Of a DNA stretch of 64,000 nucleotides, positions 48,601 to 59,842 are shown piece by piece. The stretch covers positions 1-64,000 of the forward strand of contig JAACJO010000058.1 of assembly GCA_013368445.1 (NCBI GenBank). Reading direction: 5' to 3'. Numbering within the stretch: position 1 is the first letter of the stretch; each line of letters begins with the position of its first letter. The translations under genes were made by a program, and so were the position numbers. Under the pieces are notes generated by a model, which made no database searches, had not been told where the DNA came from, and saw nothing but the letters and a program-made list of their open reading frames with translations. The stretch comes from Leucocoprinus leucothites. Its lineage: Eukaryota; Basidiomycota; Agaricomycetes; Agaricales; Agaricaceae.

Positions 48601-50300
48601 CCAGATGTAACTACTCACCAATTTTAATTTCTCAGGTGTGGAAATATCGGTGGATCGCTCCTCAGGGTCTTTTTCTGCTGGAGCAGAGCCCATCTGCACT
48701 CCTGGTGTATCCGCCCGAGAATTCTGGCTTGTTACTTCTGCAGGAAGTCCAGAATTCTGGTAAGTTTAATATATATCAGCTTTCTATCAGACACTGAGTG
48801 GTGAAAAACTGAAAACACACCTTTTGTCTCGCCGACTTTTCTGCACTGGCTCCTGGCTTTGGCTCGGCTGAGCCTTGGGAGATCCATTTAGGTGTCTGTG
48901 TGCGTTCCAGGTAATCTTTAGATGCGGATGGAAATCAGCTTGTGTTGCTCGCACCTTTTCTCTGGTAGGCGCCAATGAGTTTGTATTGTTGGTAGAAACC
49001 TCCAGGGCCTGAATTGAAGTGGATAATGGTCAGAGGAGATCAGGCCAATCTGGAGTGAAGATACCTTAGTTGTATCTGGATTTTTTCCTGAGCTGGAGTG
49101 CTCGTTAACTTCTTTCACCACCTAGTGTACATGAAGGTATTGTCAGCTGCAGTCAGCCACAAACTATTTCTTCTCACCCTTTTTTTGGTAGGTTCACCCT
49201 CAGCTTGAATTTTCTTGTAAGGGCCTTCATCCTTACTCGGCTTTGTGACAAGGGTATTAACGAAGTTCTTGGACACCTAAGGAATTTTTTATGTCAAAAT
49301 AAACTTGATAGAGAGGGAGTATGACTTTCCTTCTGCCTGGTGGGTAGCGCGTTACGGAAATCCACAACGGGTATTTCCCGGGTCTTCATCATCTAGGTTA
49401 TTTTTATTAGAGAAGCGGTTCCACACCCGTGCGTTAACGAGATGCATACCTGATCAAGACCAATCCGATGCTCTTGCTTCTGGAGCGATGCTGAGAGTAT
49501 AGCTTCACAGGTACTCAATACTGCGCACCTTCTTGGCACCCCTTCGCTTCATCAAATTGCTCTCTGGTATTATGCTCTCTATTTTGTTCTCTCCCTTTTT
49601 TCCTCCCTGATGGTCTCTGTTAAAAATTTTCGAAGTGAAGTAGCGGCCAAACATACGTCTTCGTCGGAAAATACTTGTGGTTGTATTTCTTGTATGATCA
49701 TCTACGAGCTTTGTCAGTCAATGTTTATGTTTGGTTTTTCCTGTTTTCCACACCTTTACACCGCTCCTGATCTCGGCAGAATCTCCTTCCATCAATTCTA
49801 CTTTTTCTTCATCTGTCTGGAATTCGCGTCACAAACCGCCAAAGCATAGACACATACAAACTTACATCGTCGATCCCTATATGCCGCAGACCGGCGATTG
49901 GTCTCTACAAGCCATAATGAGATGCGCGACTCGTAAACGCGACAAGACCATGACTTACGTCCTTCTCAGCACCCTCACCATTATCCTTCCACCCCACACC
50001 AGGCACCACTAAATGGTTCACGATTGTCTGAAATGAAGCGTATTTGCCTTTGCAATCCCCCGTGCACTTGCAATGATAATATCCGCCTTCGTCACGATGT
50101 ACTGCATACTCCTTTCCGCCGACAGTGACGGTCTTGGGTCTACAACCCGCCACATGTACATTTCTTTGATTTTGAGTCTCGACCTCGATTGTCTTGTGGC
50201 AGTGGCAACATTGAAAAATTATTTTTTTATTGGTCTTCTCATCCTGTTGAGCATCAGAGCTTCCAGCATGTTTTCTGGGATTTTTATTGGCGGTAGACAT
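42639..50300 (-). CDS. Giant fusion protein: zinc-finger/OrsD-like region, tyrosine-recombinase-like domain and RecQ-type helicase
   Basis: About 2,200 aa. In-phase minus-strand exons: 49959-50300, 49754-49816, 49657-49701, 49529-49616, 49450-49490, an unresolved exon near 49392, then 49178-49276, 49065-49121, 48955-49008, 48821-48895, 48619-48756, 47753-48474, 45756-47700, 45629-45703, 45466-45567, 45344-45409, 42639-45293. N-terminus: Cys/His fingers (CCHCHKTIEVE, then YYHCKCTGDC and a later His). Middle: OrsD/DUF3505-like fingers (LLICPTCSVALTPDIALDH; LCDHGRC, then HHQKVH). Next a recombinase-like domain with GSPSRGTEMT (Arg box), YTKTS (Lys), SDYRQTS (second Arg) and AGHSRATENMHYGR (His and Tyr). 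C-terminus: superfamily-2 helicase with LPTGSGKT, FIDEVHE, MSATIP and QAMGRAGRDGD, then Ser-His-Tyr-Pro repeats and a Cys/His tail (CSACLVSQ). Long exons open at their edges and frame continuity across ten introns argue for one gene. It may be a mobile-element or telomere-linked-type gene. Confidence 0.78.
43262..43880 (-). repeat. Coding minisatellite (SSHYP repeats) in the helicase C-terminal part
   Basis: About twenty copies of a roughly 30-bp unit encode SSHYPASSN or close variants (SSHYPPSPK, SSHHPSSPK). The unit length keeps frame, and copy-to-copy differences are few, so the array is recent and probably variable in length between strains. It is likely a flexible linker between the helicase core and the C-terminal Cys/His-rich region. 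Confidence 0.92.
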
Positions 50301-52335
50301 TTCTGAGAGCGGTTTCAAGAAAGGGTTCTGTGTGAGGATCGGTGGAGAGAAAGGAGGGGTGTTCCTAGTTGGGCTAACACTCGACCTAGCTTAAGTACTA
50401 CCTCCTATAATGCCCAGGAATGCCACCGGTTATTCGAAACTCCACTGCACTTCATTTCCAGGACCGGAGAACATTGCCTCCGCCCCCTCCCTCCCGCCCC
50501 CCGCCCCCCCTACAATTTTTGCAGTCCTCTCGGGAACTTGCCACTCCCGGGAACGGTGCGCAGCCATTTATTAAATTTACGTCCTAATAGACGCTTGATG
50601 CGACTAGGCGTTTTTCAATACCGACTACTCGGGCGCGGCCACTGCCTAGTCAGCACTGGGCCTCCACTGGCAGCGGGTGTAACAAATCCGAGCTCCGACT
50701 TCCGAGGTATGCCTAATGGGCGATAAGCTTGGTATTGGAATGAACTGAATGAACTTTTCTTGAAAAAAAAAATAGGGTTGTTGGCAAAAGGCAGTCAACA
50801 AAACCCGAGAACTTAGGGTAAAATAGCACCATTAGACAGCTCGGAATCAGGAAGGGATGATATCCCGGATACTGTGGAGATGGGCTCTTGTCTGCGCTTG
50901 GATTTTTCATTCGAGCACCCATCAACGGCTACTCATCAGCTCCTTTATCGTAGCGTCCATTGATTCTCTTTTTCAGTGTAAGCTATTTACTTCAGTTTCA
51001 AGTTCTGGACACTAGTTTTCCCCCCAAACTGCAGTAATATGCGTCAACGTGTCGTAGTCAGTAGTTTCGGGCCAGTGGATGGATTATGATCACCTGCGCC
51101 TTAGCCCCAGTCCGTAGGTTGAAAAATAGTTCAATCGTTTGTTCATCTTCTATCTATCTATCTCATTCGCCTGGCTATATCTCACTCAGTTTCATCTCTG
51201 TTCCTCTCAAAATTATACACGGATCCTTGCCGACATATTCTTGTAGTTTTGAAGCTCAGCAAGTACTGTATTCGGTCGCGCTCACATTAGAAATTTAATT
51301 TATTCATGGGGGCCCGATTTCCCACTCCCCTTCAAAAGCCGATTTCTCATATTATCACCCGTAAGTACAAAATGATAAATTTTGAAAGAATACGTGACCG
51401 AGTAAAGCACCAGCACATAAGAAACAGAGCTGAAAATGATTCTGATTCGTATGTAGGTGCAAATTTCTCAACGACGCACTACCTGTGAAACTCGTAGACT
51501 TCGCAAAAGTTATTTTATTTTAATGCTTATTATTATCCGGCTCGCAGGCACGTTCTGGGGGTTCACAGTGTCCGGTCCCCTAACAAGCAACTAACCTCGG
51601 AAAATGCGCTTCCCGAGGTCCCCAAGCAACAAACAGCGGAGAGCGTGGTGTTCGATTGTACCCTTGGGTTCGGGTACCATGGGGGCTGCGCATTGAGGCC
51701 GCTAGCCCACCAGTCAATAAGAGCCGAGTTTCAAGGGGAAGACCTTTGTATCTATCACAATTACCCTTGCATCTTCTTAGTGGCATTTGACGTCAAGAGC
51801 CCAGCTCGCACACAGACATTGGTGTTTGGTAATTTAATATGGCACATTGAATTTTATGTTGAGTGCTAGTGTGAGCGCGCAGGCCTGTATGTTCGTTGTC
51901 TCGATCATTTCTGACTGCAGGTAATAGGTGGGGCTTTGTTGATTTGTCTAAAAATGCGTACACTCCTGAGCCTACTAGGTTGGTTGTCAGTCGGCCTTGG
52001 ATGTTCATTTCGTTTCACGTAACAGAGCGCCGAAGACCAAGCAGAGACAAATACAGAATGATCATGATGCGCTGCTTTCTGTTCATTGTTTACTGAACCA
52101 CTATCGGCCGGAGCGGCAAAGTTTGGCACTGTGGCTCCATGAAAAACTCCTCTATCATATTGCTTACTGGCCACTTCACCCTCTAAGCTCAGCGCATGGA
52201 CTTATGGTGCCACTCTTTTCTGTCCTTTTTTCTGGGTTAGCACGCTAGTGGAGAGCTTGGCAAACACCCATTGTTCGGTACAGCCATTGTTGTAAGTCCC
52301 TGTCATGGAGCCCTCTCTTTGGCTAACGTGGCGTG
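50301..52335. other. Intergenic region, no supported gene
   Basis: The part next to 50300 is the promoter of the giant minus-strand gene. A C-run (about 50485-50510) and an A-run (about 50765) are the only simple features. A 7-bp hairpin (ACCTCGG and CCGAGGT, about 51595-51620) has no clear meaning. Frames at 51086-51298, 51645-51869 and 51905-52174 lack motifs. Confidence 0.4.
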
Positions 52336-52362
52336 CCAATAGAAAAGTAAAGCGTATATAAG
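52336..52362 (+). promoter_or_regulatory. CCAAT box and TATA box of the small gene at 52397
   Basis: CCAAT lies at 52336-52340 and TATATAAG at 52355-52362, about 35 bp before the ATG at 52397. Their order is right for a core promoter, although the leader would be very short. Confidence 0.5.
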
Positions 52363-52396
52363 CCACGGGTTGGTATGAGCTCGTTCCAGTATCGCC

Positions 52397-52697
52397 ATGC
52401 CCACTGTAAGTGCTCAGTTATTACACCTTACACTTGCTGACGCACTGACCGCAGCGTAGCGGGAATGACTATCACCCGTACTATCTCTCAGCCGACATCA
52501 CCGCCGGTGGCATTATACAGGCTGCCGCAGATGAAGTCTCCTTGGTTGGTGATGGCGAGGAAGAGACGGCCGCCATTTCCTACACTCCTGAGGACGATTC
52601 CAACCTCAAAGAGATGTCTTCCAGCGGACCCTTACGCCCAGCTTCTGCGGTAGTCCTTGGCGCACGCTTCCGAACTCCCATGGAGGCTTTGCAATAG
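52397..52697 (+). CDS. Small hypothetical protein, two exons
   Basis: Predicted 83 aa: exon 52397-52405 (ATG CCC ACT), intron from GTAAGT to ACCGCAG, exon 52455-52697. The long exon is open in a frame without an internal Met, so it is easy to miss. It reads GNDYHPYYLSADITAGGII, QAADEVSLVGDGEETA and SYTPEDDSNLKEMSSSG, and ends near SAVVLGARFRTPMEALQ. Support comes from a canonical intron in phase, a CCAAT/TATA pair upstream and an amino-acid composition like a real protein. No family is recognised. It sits at the left edge of the 2OG-oxygenase island and may or may not belong to it. Confidence 0.5.
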
Positions 52698-52859
52698 GGG
52701 TCGAGTTTTCCGAAAAGGAAGAACCTGGTGGGGTTGAGCTTGATTGGGCATTCGACAATGTTTACTTACCTTGTCCTAGAATCATTCCAATGCCGAGCAA
52801 GCTCCACTTGATAGGCATCAAAAAATGATTCACTAGCGAAAGAACAGGTACGCATACCG

Positions 52860-53300
52860 TCAAGCGACATCCGAGGGCGCATGTTCATGGCTTACAGAGT
52901 GGGCGCAACCGCAGGCGCAGGAAGAGGAGGCAGGGGGGAAAATAGCGGGCACTTGGGCCAACTTCTACCCCTTTGTAACTACCGAGACATGTCCCTTCCA
53001 GACCACCAACATCGTTACGTCGTTGATCCCCTCATGGCCACAAAGTTCAAGGAAAATATACAAGGCCTTTCAGATGAAAATCCCGAGTTCGAGTGCGCTC
53101 TCCAAGAAGCCAGCAAGGAGATATTGTTTGTGAACAGCTATGGGTGGACTGCTGGGGAACTTGAAATCGAATTTGTACCAGTCCAAGGATACTCTGCGTC
53201 CAACCTTCCCCGTGAGCGCCTTTTGGCTTTTTGGAACTTTTTGGTATTCACCAGACGAATCTGTAGCCAAAGGAGTACGAGGGTTCTCTAAGCTGTAGTG
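52860..53300 (+). pseudogene. Decayed fragment of a JmjC gene-C-like paralogue
   Basis: SSDIRGRMFMAYR near 52866 corresponds to SADMRDRLMNGRD in gene C. ATKFKENIQGLSDENPEFEC to SYGWTAGELEIEF (about 53037-53175) corresponds to AARLKGRLDHLAKEHPDFEM to GYDWRGGELEFKW there. Between these, the similarity to gene C changes frame. Only the C-terminal third is present; no JmjC core is seen. It is a truncated, frameshifted copy lying just upstream of gene B. Confidence 0.6.
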
Positions 53301-53554
53301 GTACAAGGGGTCAATATATCGTCCTTTCCAGTAGTCGTAGCATGCACGCTGCATTTGATTTTCTTACACACACTGCGCTGGTGATTCAATAATAATTAAC
53401 TCAGGGGCGTGATAAATTCCGGTATATCCAACACTCCTCGTGCTCAGGGTCCGCGATAGATTGGAAGCCCGGCGCCCGCGGTCACCTGATCTCAAGTTGA
53501 CAACGGATCAACAAAGTGATCGCCGCGACGACTCTCAAACCAATTTGATCGACC

Positions 53555-55455
53555 ATGTCGGCTGTAACCTGGCGTAATAAGAATAACAAGCAAGCGTACA
53601 CGCTCCCGTGGAGGACGGACTACCTGTTCGAGTTTTCACAACTCGAGAGTGGCCATGAGCTGTTCCCGCCCGAGCGCCGGATTGGGATGAAGGCAAGACC
53701 AGAGCATATTAAACACTTGAATATAAAACAATCTAACCCTCCTTCTCCCACATTTGTTCTTGCCAACAGAAACTCCTCACTGCGATGGATCGGCATGAAC
53801 GAGGTCTTCTCTCCAACCAAGAGTTCCGAGCCTTTGTGGGTGAAAAGGTCCAGGACAAGGTTAGCGGGCGGCACGAGGCAAGGGCCAACGCTCTCAAGGC
53901 TCTCTTTGCGTACCGACTTGTAGATATACTTGCGAAATCAATGGGAGTTGGCCTTAAATCTCGTCCTTCTCATGTAGAATCAAATCCATCCCCCGAAATG
54001 CGGCAACTCCTTGGGGGAAAATCGCAGACTTGGAGGTCAATAGTAAGTGCCGAATGCGTCGAACCTTCTGTTATTCACAGGAGATCCCCATAAAATTCTT
54101 TTTGTAGGTGAAAGATAGGCACATTGACTGGAATTCGCTCCTGCAGTCCGGTCGGAATGCCATGAAACCACCTCCTGCCGCTAGCGTTGGAAGTCTCCCG
54201 CCAATCACTGACGCTAAATCCATCTTTGCCCACGTCGCCATCCACTCTGAGCAAAGTCTGCACTCGAGTGTCATGGCAAATTTTGCGGCGGTCGCATGTT
54301 ACATTGCTTTCCTCACGGAATCGGCAAGTCAAGCTGCACATGTGCCGCTGCTTCTCGCCATGCTCACAATTTACAATTAGGATCTTCCTTACCTGCCTGA
54401 TAATTGCAAGGGCCAACTGGATGCCCTCGGACTTTCACCCAGCACTGTGGGTGTGTCTGAGAACATCACAATACTCGGTCCGACACACCTGGCAGTCGAA
54501 TATTCGCCTCTCCTGCTGTTTGATGGTACCAATTACTGCTATAGACCGATAAAGGCCACCACCCTCTCGCGGGTGAGTGATATTTTCCCCAGAGAATTAT
54601 GGCGGCCTTGATAACAAGTTTTTGGGGCAGGTGAGCTTCCGAGTTCAGATACCGAAACCGGTACAAGTGTTGACGATCGAGGGTCTTGCCTGGGAGGCCA
54701 TTTACTCGATTGCGTTTGAGGGAAAATCTCCAAAGAAAGCCCTGGAAGATTTTTGGCCCAAAGTACCTGGAACCCTCCAAATAGGCAGCGTCAAGATAGG
54801 TGAGTGAAGCCGCATTGTCCTGCTCGATGATCCATTATTGAAGCATTTGGAAGTATACATGTCGATTGAGTTTAAAGACTCTCCCCAAGAGGAGCAAGCT
54901 GGTTTTCCCCAGCCTCAAGACCTCCGTGAAGAAGAGGAGGAGGAGGAAGATGTACGCATCTCAAGAGATCAACAGGAGGATCATGGAGAAGTCGACGTAT
55001 CCATGCTGAGACCCGACGAGGAGGAGCAGGAGGATGACGACGTATCCATGTCGCTACCCGAACCGGAGGGGATGGAGCAGGACTTTGAGGAAAACGTAAA
55101 CGACGATGGGGAGGATGAACTCGTGGACGAGGGCAGCGGACAAGTACCAGATAGCAGCAAAGAGCGCAGGAATCCCAGAACTGGTGAGCAGCGTGAAACA
55201 GCATCCACTGGCGTCCCTGAGCAACAGATAGTTTCTCCACAAAAACGCCCGCATTTGGAGAGCCCTCCCCCAGACTACAAAAAGACGCGGATTGAAGAAC
55301 AAAAGCCTCCGGCAGGAAGGAAGATCCCCAAACGCCGGCGGACGCTCTCGGTAAAACTCCAAGCACCAAAGAAACTGCCTACGAACGAGAAAAATGCTCC
55401 AAATACCCACGTGCGTGGAAGAGAGTCTGCCAACGCACGCGCCATTGACCCCTAG
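53555..55455 (+). CDS. Gene B: nuclear-looking protein of unknown family (intact copy)
   Basis: A 529-aa protein from six exons: 53555-53692, 53770-54042, 54108-54323, 54381-54572, 54631-54799, 54854-55455. A probably helical N-terminal half includes TWRNKNNKQAYTLPWRTDYL, AMDRHERGLLSNQEFRAFVG, ANALKALFAYRLVDILAKSM and SSVMANFAAVACYIAFLTES. A middle part has LAVEYSPLLLFDGTNYCYRP. The tail (from about residue 330) is strongly acidic (EEEEEEED) with later basic clusters (PKRRRTL) that look like nuclear localisation signals. Exons 1-4 are paralleled almost codon for codon by the copy at 62930, which confirms the gene model. Introns 1 and 3 here are GC-AG, whereas the copy has GT. No enzymatic motif is seen. 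It is followed closely by two JmjC genes and a TET/JBP-like gene, so a structural or DNA/chromatin-binding partner role is a guess. Confidence 0.82.
53693..53769 (+). other. GC-AG intron 1 of gene B
   Basis: Donor ATGAAG followed by GCAAGA; acceptor GCCAACAG. The paralogue at 63068 has AGG followed by GTAAGT at exactly the same codon position, which confirms the site. Confidence 0.85.
54324..54380 (+). other. GC-AG intron 3 of gene B
   Basis: Donor GAATCG followed by GCAAGT; acceptor TACAATTAG. The paralogue has GAGTCG followed by GTGAGT at 63662, the same codon position. Confidence 0.85.
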
Positions 55456-55552
55456 AGTTTAGGAACCTAATTGGCCAGTCCCGACCGGGATTTCGCCCCT
55501 TCCTGCAGAGGTGAGGCCAAATATATTATATTTCGCAGGAAGACACCGCTGA

Positions 55553-57503
55553 TGTGATTATGGGAAGCGCCACCGGCCATCAATACCCCTCCGACTCTAT
55601 GATTTCCTAAAGAACGAAGAGGAAGAGTGGAAGGCCGTATGCCATGTAAGATGTACTTTCACGCCTAACCCAGCAAGTCTTGCGCACTTAATTTATTCCC
55701 TGCAGCACCCATTCCAAGTCGAGTGGTACGAGAGACTTGCAGAGTCTCTCTCGACGAAACCTCCGGAGATTGATAGTAGAATATTGAAATTATTTTCAGT
55801 CAAAGAGTTTTCCGAGACTCCCGTTTCCACCCTACTCGATCACTGGCGCACCAAAAGTTTCATCATTTACGACGAAGCCCGACTCATGGAGCCCGCCGAC
55901 GCCGAGCATAAATTCAACGCCGAACTATTCAAAAATATATGCCCTGGATATGAATACCAGACACTGGAGGTTCACGGTGAGAGCGCCCGACTTCCTCGAA
56001 TAGCGGGGTATCACTGAAAGCACCGGTGGCGCAGATCACTCTGTGTTTCCCAGGAATAATGACTATACGAAGCGTTTGGCCCACATTCGAATCCCTCAAC
56101 TCATTGAGGCGACCGCGTCCCCCCAAACACAACGAACTCTGAGCGCCCTGGACATTCCCCATACCGGAAATGGGTCCCTTGCAAAGGTGTACAACAAGAT
56201 CGCCATGCAGGAAACGGCGTGGAGAGTTTCTCAGAAGAAGGCCGCCTCCCGAATAGCCTGGCATACTGCAGCCACTCGAAGTGCTTATTCTCCATGGCAT
56301 ATCGAGAGCGACGGAATGGCGACTTCGATAGAGGTAATGACGGGGCAGCAGTATATCATCCTTGGGAATTTCAAAGACGCAGAGATCACTGTGGCCGATA
56401 GGAATCCATTTGAGGCCCTCATCCCCGAAGAGGTCAACAATAACGTGTTGGAAATGGCACCCGTCTGGCTGAGGCCGGGAATGACACTGTGAGAACTACT
56501 CAACCCTCTGCATATATATATATATATATCACATACACCCACTAGGATGATTCGACCGTGTACACCGCACCTAGACATTACCCCTCGGAGCTCGGTGTGC
56601 TACAGAGAGAACTTCTACGCGGCATCAACGCTCCGGGAGACATGCTACGGTATCTTCCATGGACTCGCGCACGGTTCGAGCATCGCCAGTATCAGTCGAT
56701 GCGAAACATCTCATGATTGGTTGCGAGGGATTCTTAAACTTATCCTTTTGGTTGACCCTTACCCTCCCACACCGGGCAGTGAGTTATTCCTTTTTAATCG
56801 AATATTTGGTTGGAGGTGCCTGAACTTTTCCTTAGAACACATAAGTATGCATCACGACTTGATCCCTGACATAAGTACCACGGAGGGTGCTCTCGACACC
56901 TTTCACGTCTGCTCTATCATGTTCTTGGGAGGTGCAGTATACCCAGAGGCCTACCGACGGAACTCCGACCTCTCCGCCGACATGAGGGATCGCCTGATGA
57001 ACGGGAGGGACCTCGCTCTCCGGTTGGCCACCCGGATCATCCAAAATACGACGATCTTGGAGGACGGTGAGGAGGTCAGCGAGCCATGGGTCGAGGTTTT
57101 TTACCAGCTCGCCGCAGACCAAGCGGTTTCCCTTTACAAGAACCTGCGTCCGGAAAAAGACAACCCGGAAAAGCTCCTTCCAGAGGTGGCAACTACCACC
57201 GCAGCTCGACTCAAGGGGAGACTCGACCATCTTGCAAAAGAGCACCCCGACTTTGAGATGGCTCTTGACCAGGCATGGAAGCTTGCAGGCGAGCCCGGGG
57301 GATTGGTAGACGGCTACGACTGGCGAGGAGGTGAACTTGAATTTAAATGGGTCGAAGAGGGTCTCTATAACCGCGGACTACCAGGTAAGCCCACTTCCTC
57401 CTCGCGCCCGATCGGGTGCATCTGCTGATGATTTGCAGAACCCGGCAGCTTAGGGTATTCATCAAACGAGTATTACATCGGATCGAGGTATACACCTTCC
57501 TAG
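55553..57503 (+). CDS. Gene C: JmjC-domain protein (Fe(II)/2-oxoglutarate oxygenase type)
   Basis: Exons (5' end unresolved): about 55553-55645, 55706-55976, 56035-56489, 56546-56778, 56836-57384, 57439-57503; over 530 aa. The first exon is open only from 55553 and has no ATG, so an upstream exon is missing from this model or the 5' end is lost. JmjC features: YSPWHIESDGMATSIEVMTG (His-x-Glu metal ligands), GQQYIILGNF, VWLRPGMTLMIRP followed by CTPH (second His), then SVCYRENFYAASTLRE, matching the H-x-D/E...H double-stranded beta-helix pattern. JmjC enzymes demethylate histones or hydroxylate proteins; the substrate here is unknown. A C-terminal module (HLAKEHPDFEMALDQ to GYDWRGGELEFKW) recurs as the decayed fragment at 52860. 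Another JmjC gene follows 250 bp downstream. Confidence 0.75.
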
Positions 57504-57755
57504 AATTTGTATTATTTACGTTTTTTAATTTGGTTTTATCGCTGCCGAAATGACTATGAGGCACCCGGTCGGAATGCAGGAAGCACGCCGGGATGTCACG
57601 TGCATAAGTTCGACCCTCAGTCGACCCCCATTCGACTCCCGGTCAACCCCGACAGAAGCTGCTGATCCCATCATCAATGTTATTTTGGGACCCGCCGCTT
57701 CTCTGACCTCCAACCGCCATCCACTTTTCCTGCATTCAATCGTCACTTCAACCTA
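57504..57755. other. Short intergenic region between the two JmjC genes
   Basis: A 252-bp spacer containing the end of gene C and the promoter of gene D. No distinct element is recognised. Confidence 0.4.
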
Positions 57756-59401
57756 ATGGAGACTTCTGCACCTCTGGATGTGTGCCCTCCCATTTCGCGC
57801 ACAACAGAGAACCACCCTTACTCTCTCTACTTTTCTTGCCGAGCACCTCTGCGCGACGACGGCGTTCCCGGGGACTTGTGGCTCCATTGCATACACGGGG
57901 ATCACAAATCCGCTTACGATTATGCGAATTCCAAGAACAGGCCGACCATGGACGCGTACACCGGGGATTTATTTTTCAAAAAGGGGGACTCATGGATCGC
58001 GGTTGAGCGCAGGGGCCAGGCCGCCGATCCTGACATTCCTTTTCCCAAAAAGCACAACTGCTTTCTGAACACGAAAAGTCTTACGTGGAGAGGGTACAAG
58101 TCCTCCAAAAAGGCGCTGAAGCTCGCGAATGAGCGAAATCAAGGGGGAGAAGGATCGCGGGAGACTACCGGAGCACCCGATTCGGGAACAGGTTCGAAAT
58201 TCCTTGTTCTCTCTTCCCCTTCCGCCTTGATCACATCTTGTATACTTTTCTAGAAAGAATACCGAGCCTATTTATGGGGGAATCTCTCGCGGTCTCGGTA
58301 TCTTCTGTTCTTACTGCAAGTCCGGCGCCGGTACCGGAAGGACCACTTCGGAACGAATGGATCCAGCCACTCATCCAGGAGTGGGAGACGATCACAGAAA
58401 TCAACGGAGCCAACATGCAGAGGGGTGTTGCCTCCCTCATCGCCCTCTTACAGTACCCTCATTCCCTTTCTCCGACCCCCCTTTCTCACTCAAAACTCGT
58501 CACAAGAACCCACGAGCTCGTTTGCGGTACTCCCCCCCGCCCGAAGGATATATTTCGCGATGCGCGGGAAGCAACAATCCCCGTCAATTTTATGGCATTG
58601 GATGAGGGTCAAGCAAGGGTGGACCATATAGATTTTGATGATGTTGTAGACTTTTTCGCTCGCGGGAAAGAATCCAATGTTACCATCACCTCCCTATTCC
58701 AGATTGCCGACCGGGGGGTGTGCATGGAGCACGCACTTTCTGTTCCCGACGATATCAAACCGCAAAAAGGTCGGGTTGTCCACCACACCCTCCCGGGGCA
58801 TGCAAACCCGTGGCTGCATGCATACATCCCTGGAGGTGCAATAACATGGCCTCATATCGATACTTGGACGGCTTCCACTTACATGGCGCATTTCACGGGA
58901 AAGAAACTATGGCTCTTCTGGCCCCCTACCCGGAAAAACATGGAAAAACTATATATGGACTCCTTCAAGGGCGGGGCGCACCAGCTCGATCCCACCTCCG
59001 CAATACGGGAACTCACGGGCCTGGAAACGCTTCTGGTTGACGACGGTTCGAACTTGTGCTGGGTCATGTCTCCCGGAACGATCCACTGCGTATTTACCTT
59101 TAGCCGGGTAGCAACTCACGGGGGGTTCAACATCAACCATCTGGACTGGTGGAAGAGCGCCGTCAACCCTGCTCAGGACATACTCGCTCTAATTCAGTCG
59201 AGCAAAGTAAATGCCGATACTGCCGCCCCAGAATACATGAGGGAGATGATGAAGTCGATGGATCGATGGAAGGATATCGTTGACGGCGGCAGCAAGCGGA
59301 ACGGAAATATAAAGAAACTCTCCCTCTGGATCTCCAGCGTCAAGGAAGCACTGAGTAGCATTGGGAAAATGCGGGGAGTGGACTGGTGGGTCGGCGAGTA
59401 G
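57756..59401 (+). CDS. Gene D: JmjC-domain protein
   Basis: A 527-aa protein from two exons, 57756-58191 and 58254-59401. The N-terminal part (residues 1-145) is a separate basic domain (WLHCIHGDHKSAYDYANSKN, KNRPTMDAYTGDLFFKKGD), joined by a poorly conserved linker. The JmjC core has HANPWLHAYIPGG, TWPHIDTWTAST with His346 and Asp348 as metal ligands, FTGKKLWLFWPPT (Lys for 2-oxoglutarate plausible), WVMSPGTIHCVFTF with His423 as distal ligand, and NINHLDWWKS. The ligand set looks complete, so it is probably active as an Fe(II)/2-oxoglutarate oxygenase. The substrate is unknown; chromatin protein is a family-based guess. It is not a close copy of gene C (different N-terminal domain, HxD instead of HxE). 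Confidence 0.83.
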
Positions 59402-59842
59402 AATACGCCCCGGAGCCTGGATCCTTGTTATATTACGGAACTATTCTAGTCATGAATTTAATTTCATAACATTCCAGTGCACCAAAAGAGAGGGAGGGAA
59501 GCGCAAGGGATGCTCGGCGAGAAGCAGAGAGAGAGAGAGAGGGAGAGAGAGAGCCAGTGCTTCCACCAGATCCACTGGCCAATACCTGGCATCTGCCACA
59601 GGCTCAATTGCACTGCAGGAGATGGTCAGGAGGTGCAGTTTTTCTAGGTTTCCAGTGCTGCAAGGAGGATCGGGTGAGCGATATGCAGGCAGTGCCAATT
59701 CAAGAGCGAAAAATGACCTGCTGGCGCTCACGTGGGTATCGCGCCAGCAACCAAGTCCCACTCCCACGGGCCAACCCTGATGATCATCTCACGATCGCAC
59801 ACTCTTACTTACTCCCGATCGCGCTCGCCACTTTGTGCAAGA
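59402..59842. other. Intergenic region with GA-rich tract
   Basis: This 441-bp gap holds a GA repeat (about 59525-59552), part of the gene D 3' region and the promoter and leader of gene E. Open frames through it have no motif. Confidence 0.4.

Noticed and set aside
49310..49392. Exon beginning MMKTREIPVV in the giant gene
   Set aside because: No GT or GC donor gives the phase needed to join the exon at 49276 without a weak site; left unresolved rather than listed as a firm exon.
49905..50318. Separate small zinc-finger gene
   Set aside because: The frame ends at a canonical GTAAGT donor in phase with the chain of small exons leading into the giant gene, so it is better read as that gene's first exon.
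54872..55369. Minus-strand open frame of 165 codons
   Set aside because: It is the reverse of gene B's acidic/basic tail; composition bias keeps the opposite strand open.
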